9,171 nt of DNA from Akkermansiaceae bacterium (GCA_020627645.1 JAHDGN010000113.1:1-9171); one strand, 5' to 3'. Positions 1-6,867 are shown, numbered from the stretch's first letter. Notes: generated from the sequence alone by a model not told the origin. Numbers and translations are program-made.

Positions 1-165
1 TTAATCAGGAGGCCCCAATTCAAGATGGAAATCTTTTGGGTGGGGAGAATTATTAATCCAACAGTTGTTGAGCTACCACGCCACAAAGTTAAAACCCTTC
101 GAGAGGGCGGGGAAAATGGACTGACAAATGGAGTCTATTCAGCTGCGTTGTATGGCGCTGTCTGA
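1..165 (+). CDS. possible 3' end of an unidentified gene running in from the left edge
   Basis: Frame 1 is open from the first base to a TGA at 163-165, giving 54 residues that end in NGVYSAALYGAV. I do not recognise the family. The amino-acid mix is ordinary for a soluble protein (GRIINPTVVELP, then charged residues and a Gly/Asn-rich stretch). An ATG at 25 is preceded by AGGAGG at 7-12, 12 bases away, so a separate 46-residue ORF is also possible, but that spacing is long. It converges on the secreted-protein gene to its right, leaving 42 bp between the two stops. A stretch this short can be open by chance, so confidence is low. The sequence left of the window would decide. Confidence 0.3.
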   Translation, partial: LIRRPQFKMEIFWVGRIINPTVVELPRHKVKTLREGGENGLTNGVYSAALYGAV

Positions 166-207
166 ATAGTTGACGAGAATGGGTGGATAGGAAGGAAAGA
201 AGGGTTT

Positions 208-897
208 TCATTTTTTGTTGGGGTCGCCCGATTGGGGTGACTCTATTTTCGCCCAGGTATTTCTCTGATCGGCTCTCAAAATAGTGCTCAGGAACAAAGA
301 AAGGTGGTCTGGGTTTGCGTCCTTACTTTTTTGCCACTTGTTGAGTTGATCTGCTTGGGTTTGGCTGAGATTGAGCTTGTGGAGGCCTTCTGGCACATCA
401 GCCATCGGGGCCAATGGTTCTGCTTTAGATTTCGCTTCTTTTGCTTTCAGCTGGTTGCTGGAAAGAAGGACAAATTTTCCGACCATGGTTTTGGTCGCGT
501 TATTAGGTTCATCGACATTGAGTTGAAAATTACCGGTTGCAGTTTGCTCTTCTTCTCTAGAAATCTGACCTGTTACCTCGAGCCCCATGGAACGAACTGA
601 GCCATCGTCATTGGTTACGTAGCCGGCCATTTGCATCTTTAGTGTCTTCTTTGTGATTTTGCCGCCAAAGCCCCACTCTTTAGGGGTCTCAATTAGTAGG
701 GGGTGAGGGAGGTCGCTATCCTTTGATGAAAAAATATACTCTCCTGGCTTTTGAAGATTCTTTTTCAGCAAACCACTCATTCGGTGGATGTGATGAGTTG
801 GTTGGGTGAAAGAAATCTCGAGATGATATGTTCCTTCTGCAAGTTGAGCGGAAAGTGGCAATATTGAAGCGAGGAAGAATAAAATTAATGATTTCAT
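208..897 (-). CDS. secreted protein of unknown function
   Basis: 229 residues starting at an ATG (895-897) and ending in TGA. Residues 1-17 form a Sec signal peptide: Lys after Met, a hydrophobic core LILFFLASILPL, and an LSA-Q cleavage site. Mature residues 20-150 look beta-rich, with alternating polar and hydrophobic positions and many Gly and Thr. Residues 150-229 are Lys/Gln-rich and probably helical. This tail holds two LxxxQ-type stretches (LNLSQTQADQLNKW and LRADQRNTW) that faintly recall the periplasmic Spy/CpxP LTxxQ repeats, but the match is too weak to name a family. It starts 33 bp after the small membrane protein gene and is probably cotranscribed with it and the Ni-SOD. No convincing terminator follows. 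The gene is well supported; its function is unknown. Confidence 0.75.
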   Translation of the reverse strand: MKSLILFFLASILPLSAQLAEGTYHLEISFTQPTHHIHRMSGLLKKNLQKPGEYIFSSKDSDLPHPLLIETPKEWGFGGKITKKTLKMQMAGYVTNDDGSVRSMGLEVTGQISREEEQTATGNFQLNVDEPNNATKTMVGKFVLLSSNQLKAKEAKSKAEPLAPMADVPEGLHKLNLSQTQADQLNKWQKSKDANPDHLSLFLSTILRADQRNTWAKIESPQSGDPNKK

Positions 898-930
898 CAG
901 ATATGAAGATAGGCGTTACATCTCAAAAAT

Positions 931-1164
931 TCAAGAGCTCTCCGGCTTTTGTTTGCTGTCTGCATTGGAATGCCGATTGTTGGTGGCGAAGAAGAGAGTA
1001 TTAATGAAGGACTTCAACGGGGGTAGAAAATACCCTGCGGTGGCAATTGAGAAAATGAACCAGCCAATTCCTTCATATGTGCTGTCATTCTCGGCAAGAC
1101 CCGCGACAGCGGTGATGATTCCCAACGTTGCGAAGCCGAGCATGTGAGTTTGGTTGATTTTCAT
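931..1164 (-). CDS. small membrane protein with two predicted helices
   Basis: 77 residues starting MKINQTHMLG at the ATG 1162-1164. The frame stays open further upstream to 1392, but that part overlaps the Ni-SOD gene and reads as low-complexity Ser/Pro/Lys sequence, typical of an antisense-frame shadow, so I chose the internal ATG, 37 bp after the Ni-SOD stop. Two hydrophobic segments are visible, residues 8-24 (MLGFATLGIITAVAGLA) and about 34-50 (GWFIFSIATAGYFLPPL), joined by a short acidic loop. The tail is polar and Asn/Lys-rich. It is probably an inner-membrane protein. I recognise no family. Its position between the Ni-SOD and a secreted protein suggests an envelope role, by association only. 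The second Met at 1141-1143 is an alternative start. Confidence 0.6.
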   Translation of the reverse strand: MKINQTHMLGFATLGIITAVAGLAENDSTYEGIGWFIFSIATAGYFLPPLKSFINTLFFATNNRHSNADSKQKPESS

Positions 1165-1201
1165 TGCGTCGAATAAGTGATCACGAGGGGGGAATGGGCT
1201 A

Positions 1202-1846
1202 TTACTTCGCTTGTGGAACGATAAATAGTTTCCCGGTGACAGGGTCCTTGGCGATATCTCCAGGGGACATTCCGCTGACGCTGATGAGAGTGCCTTCTTT
1301 GAAAGGGCTGAGGACGATTCCGGGCTGATTTGATGCTTTGGCAATGGGGTTTTTGGGCTTCGGTCCGATGAGGGATGTTTTTTTATTTTCACCAGAGGTT
1401 TTGGTTCCGAAGTGTTTTTGCATGTCGTGCAGGAGGTCGTGAAGGGTATTCACTGCTTTTGGGTCGGTGGATTGTTTGGTCTTCATGGCAGCGACGATGA
1501 CCTTGTGGCAGAGGGTGAGTTTGGCGAGGTAGGTTTCTTTGTTTTTCTCCGCTTCGGCTAGTTTGAGTCGCTGAGCGAGGAAGTATTGAGAAATGGTATC
1601 TTGGATATCCTGAGCGTGGGATTCTTTGACGTTAATCCAGCGAGTGATTTGGTGGATATTGGCAGGGACGTCTTTTGAGAGTTCGTTGATTTTGAGGGCT
1701 GCTTTTTCGATGGTTTCGAAATCGGTATGCATTTTGGAGAGGACATTGTCGTTGTCGAAGATGCCGCAAGGAACTTGGCAGTGTGCTGAGAGGTTGGCTG
1801 GAGCAAGTGTTGCTAGTGCAGCGAGAGCGAACAGGTGTTTTTTCAT
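1202..1846 (-). CDS. sodN: nickel-containing superoxide dismutase, secreted form with C-terminal extension
   Basis: 214 residues. Ni-SOD disproportionates superoxide to O2 and H2O2 using one nickel held by the N-terminal hook His1-x-x-x-x-Cys6 with Cys2. Here HCQVPCG starts at residue 22 (His22, Cys23, Cys27), directly after a Sec signal peptide (MKKHLFALAA...ANLSA), so signal cleavage would itself free His1. The four-helix bundle of the marine-type family is recognisable at QITRWINVKESHAQDIQDT, SQYFLAQRLK and AAMKTKQSTDPKAVNTLHDL, with the ITR arginine kept. Residue 9 of the mature chain is Phe where the Streptomyces enzyme has Tyr9. Residues about 149-214 extend past the fold as a Lys/Pro linker plus a compact PGIVLSPF...DPVTGKLFIVP segment. 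No SodX maturation protease gene is nearby. Start ATG at 1844-1846, without a visible Shine-Dalgarno. Confidence 0.9.
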   Translation of the reverse strand: MKKHLFALAALATLAPANLSAHCQVPCGIFDNDNVLSKMHTDFETIEKAALKINELSKDVPANIHQITRWINVKESHAQDIQDTISQYFLAQRLKLAEAEKNKETYLAKLTLCHKVIVAAMKTKQSTDPKAVNTLHDLLHDMQKHFGTKTSGENKKTSLIGPKPKNPIAKASNQPGIVLSPFKEGTLISVSGMSPGDIAKDPVTGKLFIVPQAK

Positions 1847-1941
1847 ATCTGAGGCAGAGTAGCGGATGACGAAATGAGGGCAATGTTGGTTTTGAGTTTG
1901 TTGGTTTGTGAACTTGGGGGGCTGGTTCAGTCGGGGGAATT

Positions 1942-2646
1942 TTAGGAGTTGGCTTGGCGGTTGGAAATCTCCGCTAGGTGGTGGAGGAAGATGGCGGAAG
2001 CTGAGGCAACGTTGAGGGAGTCGATTTGGTGGGACATGGGAATATGGGTGAGGTGATGGCAGAGAGTCTTGATTTTAGGGGTGAGACCAAAGTCTTCGGG
2101 TCCGAGGAGAAGGGCAGGATTTTTGGTGGGAGGGAGTTGAGAGAGAGGTTTGGATTCGGGACTGAGGGCGGCTCCGATGAGGGTATGGGTGTGTTGAAGT
2201 GAGTGTAGGTCTTTAAGGAGGTCGTCGGTTCGTCGGATTGGGATCTCAAAGAGATTGCCAGCAGAAGCGCGGACGGCTTTGGCGTTATAGGGAGAGGCTC
2301 CTTTGTGGAGGAGAACGGAGGTGCCGCCAAGGGCGGCGGTGTTGCGGATGATGGTGCCGAGGTTTCCGGGGTCAGCGATTTCGGGAAGAATGACGAGTGT
2401 GCCTTGGAGAGTTTGGAGAAGAGAGAGGGGTGGGTTTGGTGGTTTTTGGGCGATGGCGAGGATGCCTCGGTGGAAATGGTAGCCAAGGAGTTGGGAAGCT
2501 TCGTCACGAGTTAAGTCTTGTCCGATGCGGATGATTTTTTCGATTTGGTAGTTCGATTTTTCGAGGCGTTGAACGGGGATTTGTCCTTCGACGGTGAAAT
2601 GGGTTTCGGTTTCTCGTTTTTGGAGGACAGTTTGCCAGTCGATCAT
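1942..2646 (-). CDS. SpoU/TrmH-family (SPOUT) RNA 2'-O-methyltransferase
   Basis: 234 residues from MIDWQTVLQ. It transfers a methyl group from S-adenosylmethionine to a ribose 2'-OH in rRNA or tRNA, using the knotted SPOUT fold. All three SpoU motifs are present: DPGNLGTIIRNT (residues 92-103), LLLGPEDFGLT (179-189) and IPMSHQIDSLNVASASAI (202-219), the last two forming the knot and AdoMet pocket. The N-terminal 70 residues resemble the L30e-like substrate-binding domain of this family (HRGILAIA at its end). A longer frame starts at a TTG at 2688, but the ATG at 2644-2646 overlaps the upstream TGA as ATGA, which indicates translational coupling and fixes the start. The exact RNA target cannot be told from sequence: RlmB-like 23S activity is typical but not shown. 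Confidence 0.9.
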   Translation of the reverse strand: MIDWQTVLQKRETETHFTVEGQIPVQRLEKSNYQIEKIIRIGQDLTRDEASQLLGYHFHRGILAIAQKPPNPPLSLLQTLQGTLVILPEIADPGNLGTIIRNTAALGGTSVLLHKGASPYNAKAVRASAGNLFEIPIRRTDDLLKDLHSLQHTHTLIGAALSPESKPLSQLPPTKNPALLLGPEDFGLTPKIKTLCHHLTHIPMSHQIDSLNVASASAIFLHHLAEISNRQANS

Positions 2647-3425
2647 GGGGTGGATTTCACTTTGCAGCTTTTGACGACTTGTTGCCAAGTGAAGTCTTTA
2701 TGTAGCATGTCGGCGAGGAAGGGGTCTTTTGCTGGAAGGTTGGAGCCGTTGGCGAGGGCGGAGGGTTTGGTGAGGCGTGAGAAAAGGACCTGTTTGATTT
2801 TCTCTTTGTGGGTTGTTTTTGTCCCGTATCCGTTTGGTTGGTTTGAGGACCAGTAGGTGATGGTGGTGGGGGTTTGGGAGAGGTAGACGACGAGGTGGCC
2901 ACGTTCTTTTTTGCCGATTTCCTTAGTCCACCACATTTTCATGAAGTCGCCTGGTTGAGCATGTTGGTATGAGGTGAAGTTGGTTCCGCATTTTAGGTCG
3001 GCAAAGAGTTTGGCGGTGCCGGGACCGTTGGAGTTCCAGCGGCCGAAGATTTCTTCGCCATCGTCAACGCCACATTTGGCGTAGCGGGAGAGGGTGTTGG
3101 GGGGGAGGTTGAGTTGGCCGGAATTTTGGAGGTGGTTGATGGTGTGGAGGAGGATGAGGTAGGTAGCGCCGGAGCAGAACGAGGCTCCATTTTTTTTGAG
3201 GTTATGTTGGATGGTTTTTCCGTCGTTGGTGACGCTGGCGGCTAGGCGATCAACGGCCTTTTGGGAGGCTTCGTATCCACCACCGTTAGGGATAGATCTA
3301 GTAGCGGCGAGGATGATTTGGTTTGTTGAGTTGGTTGATGATTTATTTGCTTTGAGTTTGGAGGTGTTTGTTTGTTGGGCGCATCCCGGAAGGATGACCA
3401 AGAGGAGCAGAAGAAAACGTTTCAT
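2643..3425 (-). CDS. predicted lipoprotein with papain-like (NlpC/P60- or CHAP-type) cysteine peptidase fold
   Basis: 260 residues from MKRFLLLLLVILPGC, a lipoprotein signal with the lipobox cysteine at residue 15 (Pro at -2 is unusual). A TTG-initiated version starting at 3461 would overlap metH and bury the signal, so I took the ATG at 3423-3425, one base after the metH stop. After a polar Asn/Ser/Thr-rich linker come features of a papain-like fold: GASFCSGATYL with candidate nucleophile Cys84 at a helix start, then QPGDFMKMWW (157-166), then RGHLVVYLS with candidate His177, and YWSSNQ with a possible third residue Asn195. This Cys...GD...GHxxxYL order is typical of NlpC/P60 and CHAP cell-wall amidases or peptidases. 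The substrate is unknown. The downstream methyltransferase overlaps it by 4 bp. The fold assignment is an inference. Confidence 0.7.
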   Translation of the reverse strand: MKRFLLLLLVILPGCAQQTNTSKLKANKSSTNSTNQIILAATRSIPNGGGYEASQKAVDRLAASVTNDGKTIQHNLKKNGASFCSGATYLILLHTINHLQNSGQLNLPPNTLSRYAKCGVDDGEEIFGRWNSNGPGTAKLFADLKCGTNFTSYQHAQPGDFMKMWWTKEIGKKERGHLVVYLSQTPTTITYWSSNQPNGYGTKTTHKEKIKQVLFSRLTKPSALANGSNLPAKDPFLADMLHKDFTWQQVVKSCKVKSTP

Positions 3426-3426
3426 G

Positions 3427-6400
3427 TTAGTAACCAAGCCATGGCCCGAGCCATTTTTCAACCTCTTCGATGGTCATTCCTTTGCGAGTGGCGTAATCTT
3501 CGATTTGGTCTTTTTGGAGGTCGTTGATTTGGAAGTAGTGGGAGCTGGGGTGGGAGAAGTAGAGTCCGCAGACGGCGGAGCCGGGGTGCATGGCGCAGGA
3601 TTCGGTGAGGGTGACACCGATTTCTTCTTCTGCGTTGAGGAGTTTGAAGAGGGCGGGTTTTTCGGTGTGGTCGGGTTGAGAGGGGTAGCCGGGGGCGGGG
3701 CGAATCCCTTGGTATTTTTCGTGAATGAGCTCGGTGTTGGTGAATTGGCCGGGGCGTTCGATTCCCCAGGCGATGCGGGCGCGGTGGTGGAGGAGTTCGG
3801 CAAAGGCTTCGGCGAGGCGGTCGGCGATGGCTTGGACCATGATGGCTTCGTCGACGTTGTTGGCGTCTCGGAGTTCGGCGGCCCATTCGTCAGCTCCCTG
3901 GATGCCGACAACGAAGGCGCCGAGGTGGTCGGGGGGCGAGGCCTCGGGTCTCTTTGCTTTGGCACTCTCATCGTAAATTTCTGAGTGAATTCCTAAAAAC
4001 TCGTAGTCGGTGAGGCCAATTTTTTCAGGATTCTGGTTGATGTAGTTCAGCTGATTCCAAAAATCGTTCCCGTCTCGGATGAGGTGATCATAGCTTTCTT
4101 TATGCCAGAAAGTTCCAGTGAGACCTAGGGCGGCATTTGCTTCTCTGGCGGAGTAGGTTTTGATACTCTGGAGGATGGTGGAGAGGCTGTGATCGCCGAG
4201 AGGTTTGATGAGAAGGTGAACGTGATTTGACATCGCACACCAAGCGGCGAGTTGATAGCGTTCGCCATCAAAATGGGTAAGGGCGTTGGCTACAATTTGG
4301 GCGATCTTTGGATCCTTCATGTGGGCAGCGCCGTGACCTTGGTCGAGTGCTTCTTCGATGTGGGATCGGTAGAGTTCGTAGAGGTCGTTTTGGAGCTTGG
4401 TTTCTTCGTCAGTGTTAGGGGGGATGTCACGGAGTTTTGAGAGGATTTCTTCTTTTTCTAGACGATAGGATTGGAGGACGGACTGGGGGAGCGAGTCTGC
4501 CAATCTGAAGGTGACGGCATAGGTTGCTCCGTCTTGATGCCAATGGGGGAGGTGTCCTTGTTTTTTAGCAATGGGGACGAAGTCTCTGACGGTGGTGATG
4601 GAGAAGGGGCGAGGAGACTGGAAGTCTCCGCCACGGGGGGTGACGTAGTCGGAAAGAGCGTAGTTGGGTTTGCCTGATTTTTTGTATTGTTGGCGGAGGG
4701 TATGGAAGGTGGTTTTGTGATCTGGAAGAATGATGTCGTCTCCTTGTGCTAGCGCTGGAAAAAAGCCGTAGATGCCGGTGGCGGTGAATTTCTTTTCGGT
4801 GATGATGCGCTCGAGGAGGTCGTTGGCGTCTTTGTAAAGTTCTTGGGCGATTTTGGCGCCTTCTTCGTTTTTGGTTTTGAGAGTTTTGGTTTCGGGGTTC
4901 CAGACGCCTCGGAGTTCCCAAGTGTGGAAGAATGGAGTCCAGTCGATGTAGTTGGCAAGTTCGCGAAGAGACTGTTTTTTGATGACGCGGGTACCGGTAA
5001 ACTCAGGGACGGGTGGGGTGTAATTGTCCCAGTCGATTAGGACTTTGTTTTCGCGCGCTTTTTCGAGGGTGATCGTTTCCTTTTTTAGTCCGGAGTTGAA
5101 AGAACTACGAAGTTTTTCGTGTTTCGCTTCGTTTTCAGAAATAAAGGTGTCGCGCTGCTCGGCGGAGAGAAGTGCGGTGGTGACGGGGACGGAGCGTGAA
5201 GCGTCGAGGACATGAACAAGAGGGCCGGAGTAGTGTTCGGCAATTTTGATGGCGGTGTGGGCAGCGCTGGTGGTGGCGCCCCCGATGAGGATGGGGATTT
5301 GTTTTTTGCCGTAGCCTCGTTTTTCCGCTTCTTTTGCGACGGTAATCATTTCGTCGAGGGAGGGGGTAATGAGGCCGGAGAGGCCAATGACGTCGGCGTT
5401 ATGTTCTTCGACAGCGTCGAGGATTTTGTCACAGGGGACCATGACTCCCATGTCAACGACGTCGAAGCCGTTACAGGTCAGTACGACGCCAACAATGTTT
5501 TTGCCGATATCATGAACATCACCTTTGACGGTGGCCATGATCACCTTTCCGTTGGAGAAGGATTTTTCGACGGCGGAGCGGGCTTCGTCTGGATTTTCGT
5601 TTGGGTTCTTGGTGAGCCGTTCGGAGAGTGCCGCGGTGATTTTGGCTTCCTTCTCTTCTTCCATGAGGGGTTCGAGCCAGGCGACTGATTTTTTCATGAC
5701 GCGAGCTGATTTAACGACTTGGGGGAGGAACATTTTTCCTTCGCCAAAGAGATCGCCAACAATGCTCATGCCATCCATGAGGGGGCCTTCGATGACGGTG
5801 AGAGGTTTTTCGTATTTTTGGAGAGCTTCGGCGGTGTCTTCGTCGATAAATTTGTCGATTCCTTTCAGAAGGGCGTGTTCGAGGCGTTTTTCGACGGATT
5901 GTTCGCGCCAGGAAAGGTCTTCTTCCTTTTTCTTTCCACCCTGTCCTTTGAATTCTTCGGCGAGATCGAGGAGGCGTTCGGTGGCTCCTTCATCTTTGTT
6001 TAGAAGAACGTCTTCAACGGCTATGAGGAGGTTTTTGGGGATCTCGTCGTAGACTTCGAGCATGCCGGCGTTGACGATTCCCATGTCCATGCCGGCCTTG
6101 CCTGCGTGGTAGAGGAAGGCGGAGTGCATGGCTTCACGGACGACATTATTGCCGCGGAAGGAGAATGAGATGTTGGATACCCCGCCTGAAATTTTGGCAT
6201 AGGGGAGATTTTCTTTGATCCAGCGAGTGGCGTTGATGAAGTCGAGGGCGTAGTTGTTGTGCTCTTCGATTCCGGTGGCGACGGTGAGGATGTTGGGGTC
6301 AAAGATGATGTCTTGTGGAGGGAATCCGACTTCGTTGACGAGGATGTTGTAAGCACGCTCGCAGATACGAATTTTGTCTTCGTAGGTGGCCGCTTGTCCG

Positions 6401-6867
6401 TTTTCATCGAAGGCCATGACGACGACCGCGGCACCGTAGTTGAGGATGTGTTGAGCGTGTTTTTTGAAGGTTTCTTCGCCTTCTTTGAGAGAGATGGAAT
6501 TGACGATGCCTTTTCCTTGCAGGTGCTTGAGTCCTTCTTCGATGATTTCCCATTTGGAGGAGTCGACCATGATGGGGACGGCTTGGATATAGGGCTCTGC
6601 TTGGATCAAGTCTAGGAAACGAGCCATCATTGCTTTGCCATCGATGAGCCCGTCGTCGAAGCAGATGTCGATGACATTGGCGCCATTTTCAACTTGTTGG
6701 CGGGCGACTTCGAGTGCGTCCTCGAGTTTGTTTTCTTTGATGAGTTTGCGAAAGCGAGGTGAGCCAGCGACGTTTGTACGCTCGCCGATCATGAGGAAGT
6801 TTTTGTCCGGTGAGTGGACGTATGGTTCTGTGCCGGAGAGGGTGAGGTATCTTGGAATGGTTGGCAT
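3427..6867 (-). CDS. metH: methionine synthase, C-terminal part (folate, cobalamin and AdoMet-activation domains), with an embedded RAYT transposase domain
   Basis: 1146 residues from MPTIPRYLTL. It matches E. coli MetH from the linker after the homocysteine domain to the C-terminus. Order: pterin-binding barrel, about 22-285 (IGERTNVAGS, VDSSKWEIIE, ATGIEEHNNYA); four-helix cap, about 320-405 (EGPLMDGMSIVGDLFGEGKM); B12 domain, about 440-575, with GDVHDIGKN placing the cobalt-ligand His at 452 and GLSGLITPS; activation domain, from about 600, with YIDWTPFF (Asp642, equivalent to Asp946) and GIRPAPGYP (Arg1056 and Tyr1061, equivalent to Arg1134 and Tyr1139). Residues about 746-977 are foreign: a REP-associated tyrosine transposase joined in frame on both sides. 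An extra 25-residue acidic stretch also lies between cap and B12 domains. The homocysteine domain is a separate gene upstream. Whether the chimera is active is unknown. Confidence 0.93.
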   Translation of the reverse strand: MPTIPRYLTLSGTEPYVHSPDKNFLMIGERTNVAGSPRFRKLIKENKLEDALEVARQQVENGANVIDICFDDGLIDGKAMMARFLDLIQAEPYIQAVPIMVDSSKWEIIEEGLKHLQGKGIVNSISLKEGEETFKKHAQHILNYGAAVVVMAFDENGQAATYEDKIRICERAYNILVNEVGFPPQDIIFDPNILTVATGIEEHNNYALDFINATRWIKENLPYAKISGGVSNISFSFRGNNVVREAMHSAFLYHAGKAGMDMGIVNAGMLEVYDEIPKNLLIAVEDVLLNKDEGATERLLDLAEEFKGQGGKKKEEDLSWREQSVEKRLEHALLKGIDKFIDEDTAEALQKYEKPLTVIEGPLMDGMSIVGDLFGEGKMFLPQVVKSARVMKKSVAWLEPLMEEEKEAKITAALSERLTKNPNENPDEARSAVEKSFSNGKVIMATVKGDVHDIGKNIVGVVLTCNGFDVVDMGVMVPCDKILDAVEEHNADVIGLSGLITPSLDEMITVAKEAEKRGYGKKQIPILIGGATTSAAHTAIKIAEHYSGPLVHVLDASRSVPVTTALLSAEQRDTFISENEAKHEKLRSSFNSGLKKETITLEKARENKVLIDWDNYTPPVPEFTGTRVIKKQSLRELANYIDWTPFFHTWELRGVWNPETKTLKTKNEEGAKIAQELYKDANDLLERIITEKKFTATGIYGFFPALAQGDDIILPDHKTTFHTLRQQYKKSGKPNYALSDYVTPRGGDFQSPRPFSITTVRDFVPIAKKQGHLPHWHQDGATYAVTFRLADSLPQSVLQSYRLEKEEILSKLRDIPPNTDEETKLQNDLYELYRSHIEEALDQGHGAAHMKDPKIAQIVANALTHFDGERYQLAAWCAMSNHVHLLIKPLGDHSLSTILQSIKTYSAREANAALGLTGTFWHKESYDHLIRDGNDFWNQLNYINQNPEKIGLTDYEFLGIHSEIYDESAKAKRPEASPPDHLGAFVVGIQGADEWAAELRDANNVDEAIMVQAIADRLAEAFAELLHHRARIAWGIERPGQFTNTELIHEKYQGIRPAPGYPSQPDHTEKPALFKLLNAEEEIGVTLTESCAMHPGSAVCGLYFSHPSSHYFQINDLQKDQIEDYATRKGMTIEEVEKWLGPWLGY
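3933..3957. repeat. degenerate REP-like sequence at the right edge of the RAYT insert
   Basis: It starts with the same 9 bases (ggggcgagg, 3933-3941) as the left-edge element, in the same orientation, and later shares gtctc (3948-3952). It holds a perfect 10-bp palindrome, cgaggcctcg (3937-3946). It is translated as KRPEASP, immediately before MetH similarity resumes at PDHLGAF. I infer a diverged second copy flanking the transposase; the palindrome itself differs from the left copy. Confidence 0.4.
3937..4632 (-). mobile_element. RAYT (REP-associated tyrosine transposase, Y1/HUH) domain inserted in frame within metH
   Basis: This covers residues about 746-977 of the metH product; the core is about 772-955 (bases 4003-4554). 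In MetH, NYALSDYVTP should run almost directly into DHLGAFVVGIQG; here they are about 235 residues apart. The insert has the RAYT order: HLPHWHQDGATYAVTFRLAD (772-791), the HUH motif in AMSNHVHLLIKP (His882, His884), the candidate catalytic Tyr905 in SIKTYSAREAN, FWHKESYDHLIRD, and NYINQNPEKIGL near the end. In the family these proteins nick REP single-stranded hairpins through the Tyr. I see no ATG, GTG or TTG suitable as an independent start at its N-terminus, so it would be made only as part of MetH. GC falls from about 65% to about 43% crossing the edge near 3950. Exact edges are uncertain by several codons. Confidence 0.88.
4606..4632. repeat. REP-like palindrome at the left edge of the RAYT insert
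   Basis: A 7-bp perfect inverted repeat, ggagact (4613-4619) and agtctcc (4623-4629), with a 3-base loop. It is extended by ggc/gcc (4608-4610 with 4630-4632) across a 2-base bulge, the bulged short hairpin typical of REP sequences used by RAYT proteins. It is translated as GGDFQSP within the MetH chimera, just where the MetH similarity breaks off. The plus strand begins ggggcgagg, which recurs at the other edge of the insert. Confidence 0.6.

Noticed and set aside
92..106. Hairpin in cccttcgagaggg with TTTT on the minus strand as terminator
   Set aside because: The stem is only four solid base pairs, too weak to call.
135..169. Hairpin ctattcag/ctgaatag as a terminator for the minus-strand genes
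   Set aside because: No T-tract follows on either strand and the loop is long and only partly paired; it also overlaps the possible left-edge ORF.
1165..1392. N-terminal extension of the small membrane protein (open frame up to 1392)
   Set aside because: It overlaps the Ni-SOD coding region and reads as low-complexity Ser/Pro/Lys sequence; the ATG at 1164 fits the 37-bp gap.
3196..3984. 262-codon plus-strand ORF rich in Gly, Val and Phe
   Set aside because: It is antisense to the lipoprotein and metH, has shadow-like repetitive composition, and both minus-strand genes have clear family motifs.
4003..4554. RAYT as an independent CDS
   Set aside because: No ATG, GTG or TTG suitable as a start precedes the HLPHWH region, and the frame continues into MetH on both sides without a stop.
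3930..4640. 7-bp direct repeat cgggggg (3930-3936 and 4634-4640) as a target-site duplication of the RAYT insert
   Set aside because: The copies are 704 bases apart, not a multiple of three, so collapsing them would not restore the metH frame; G-runs are common here, and RAYTs are not known to me to duplicate target sites.
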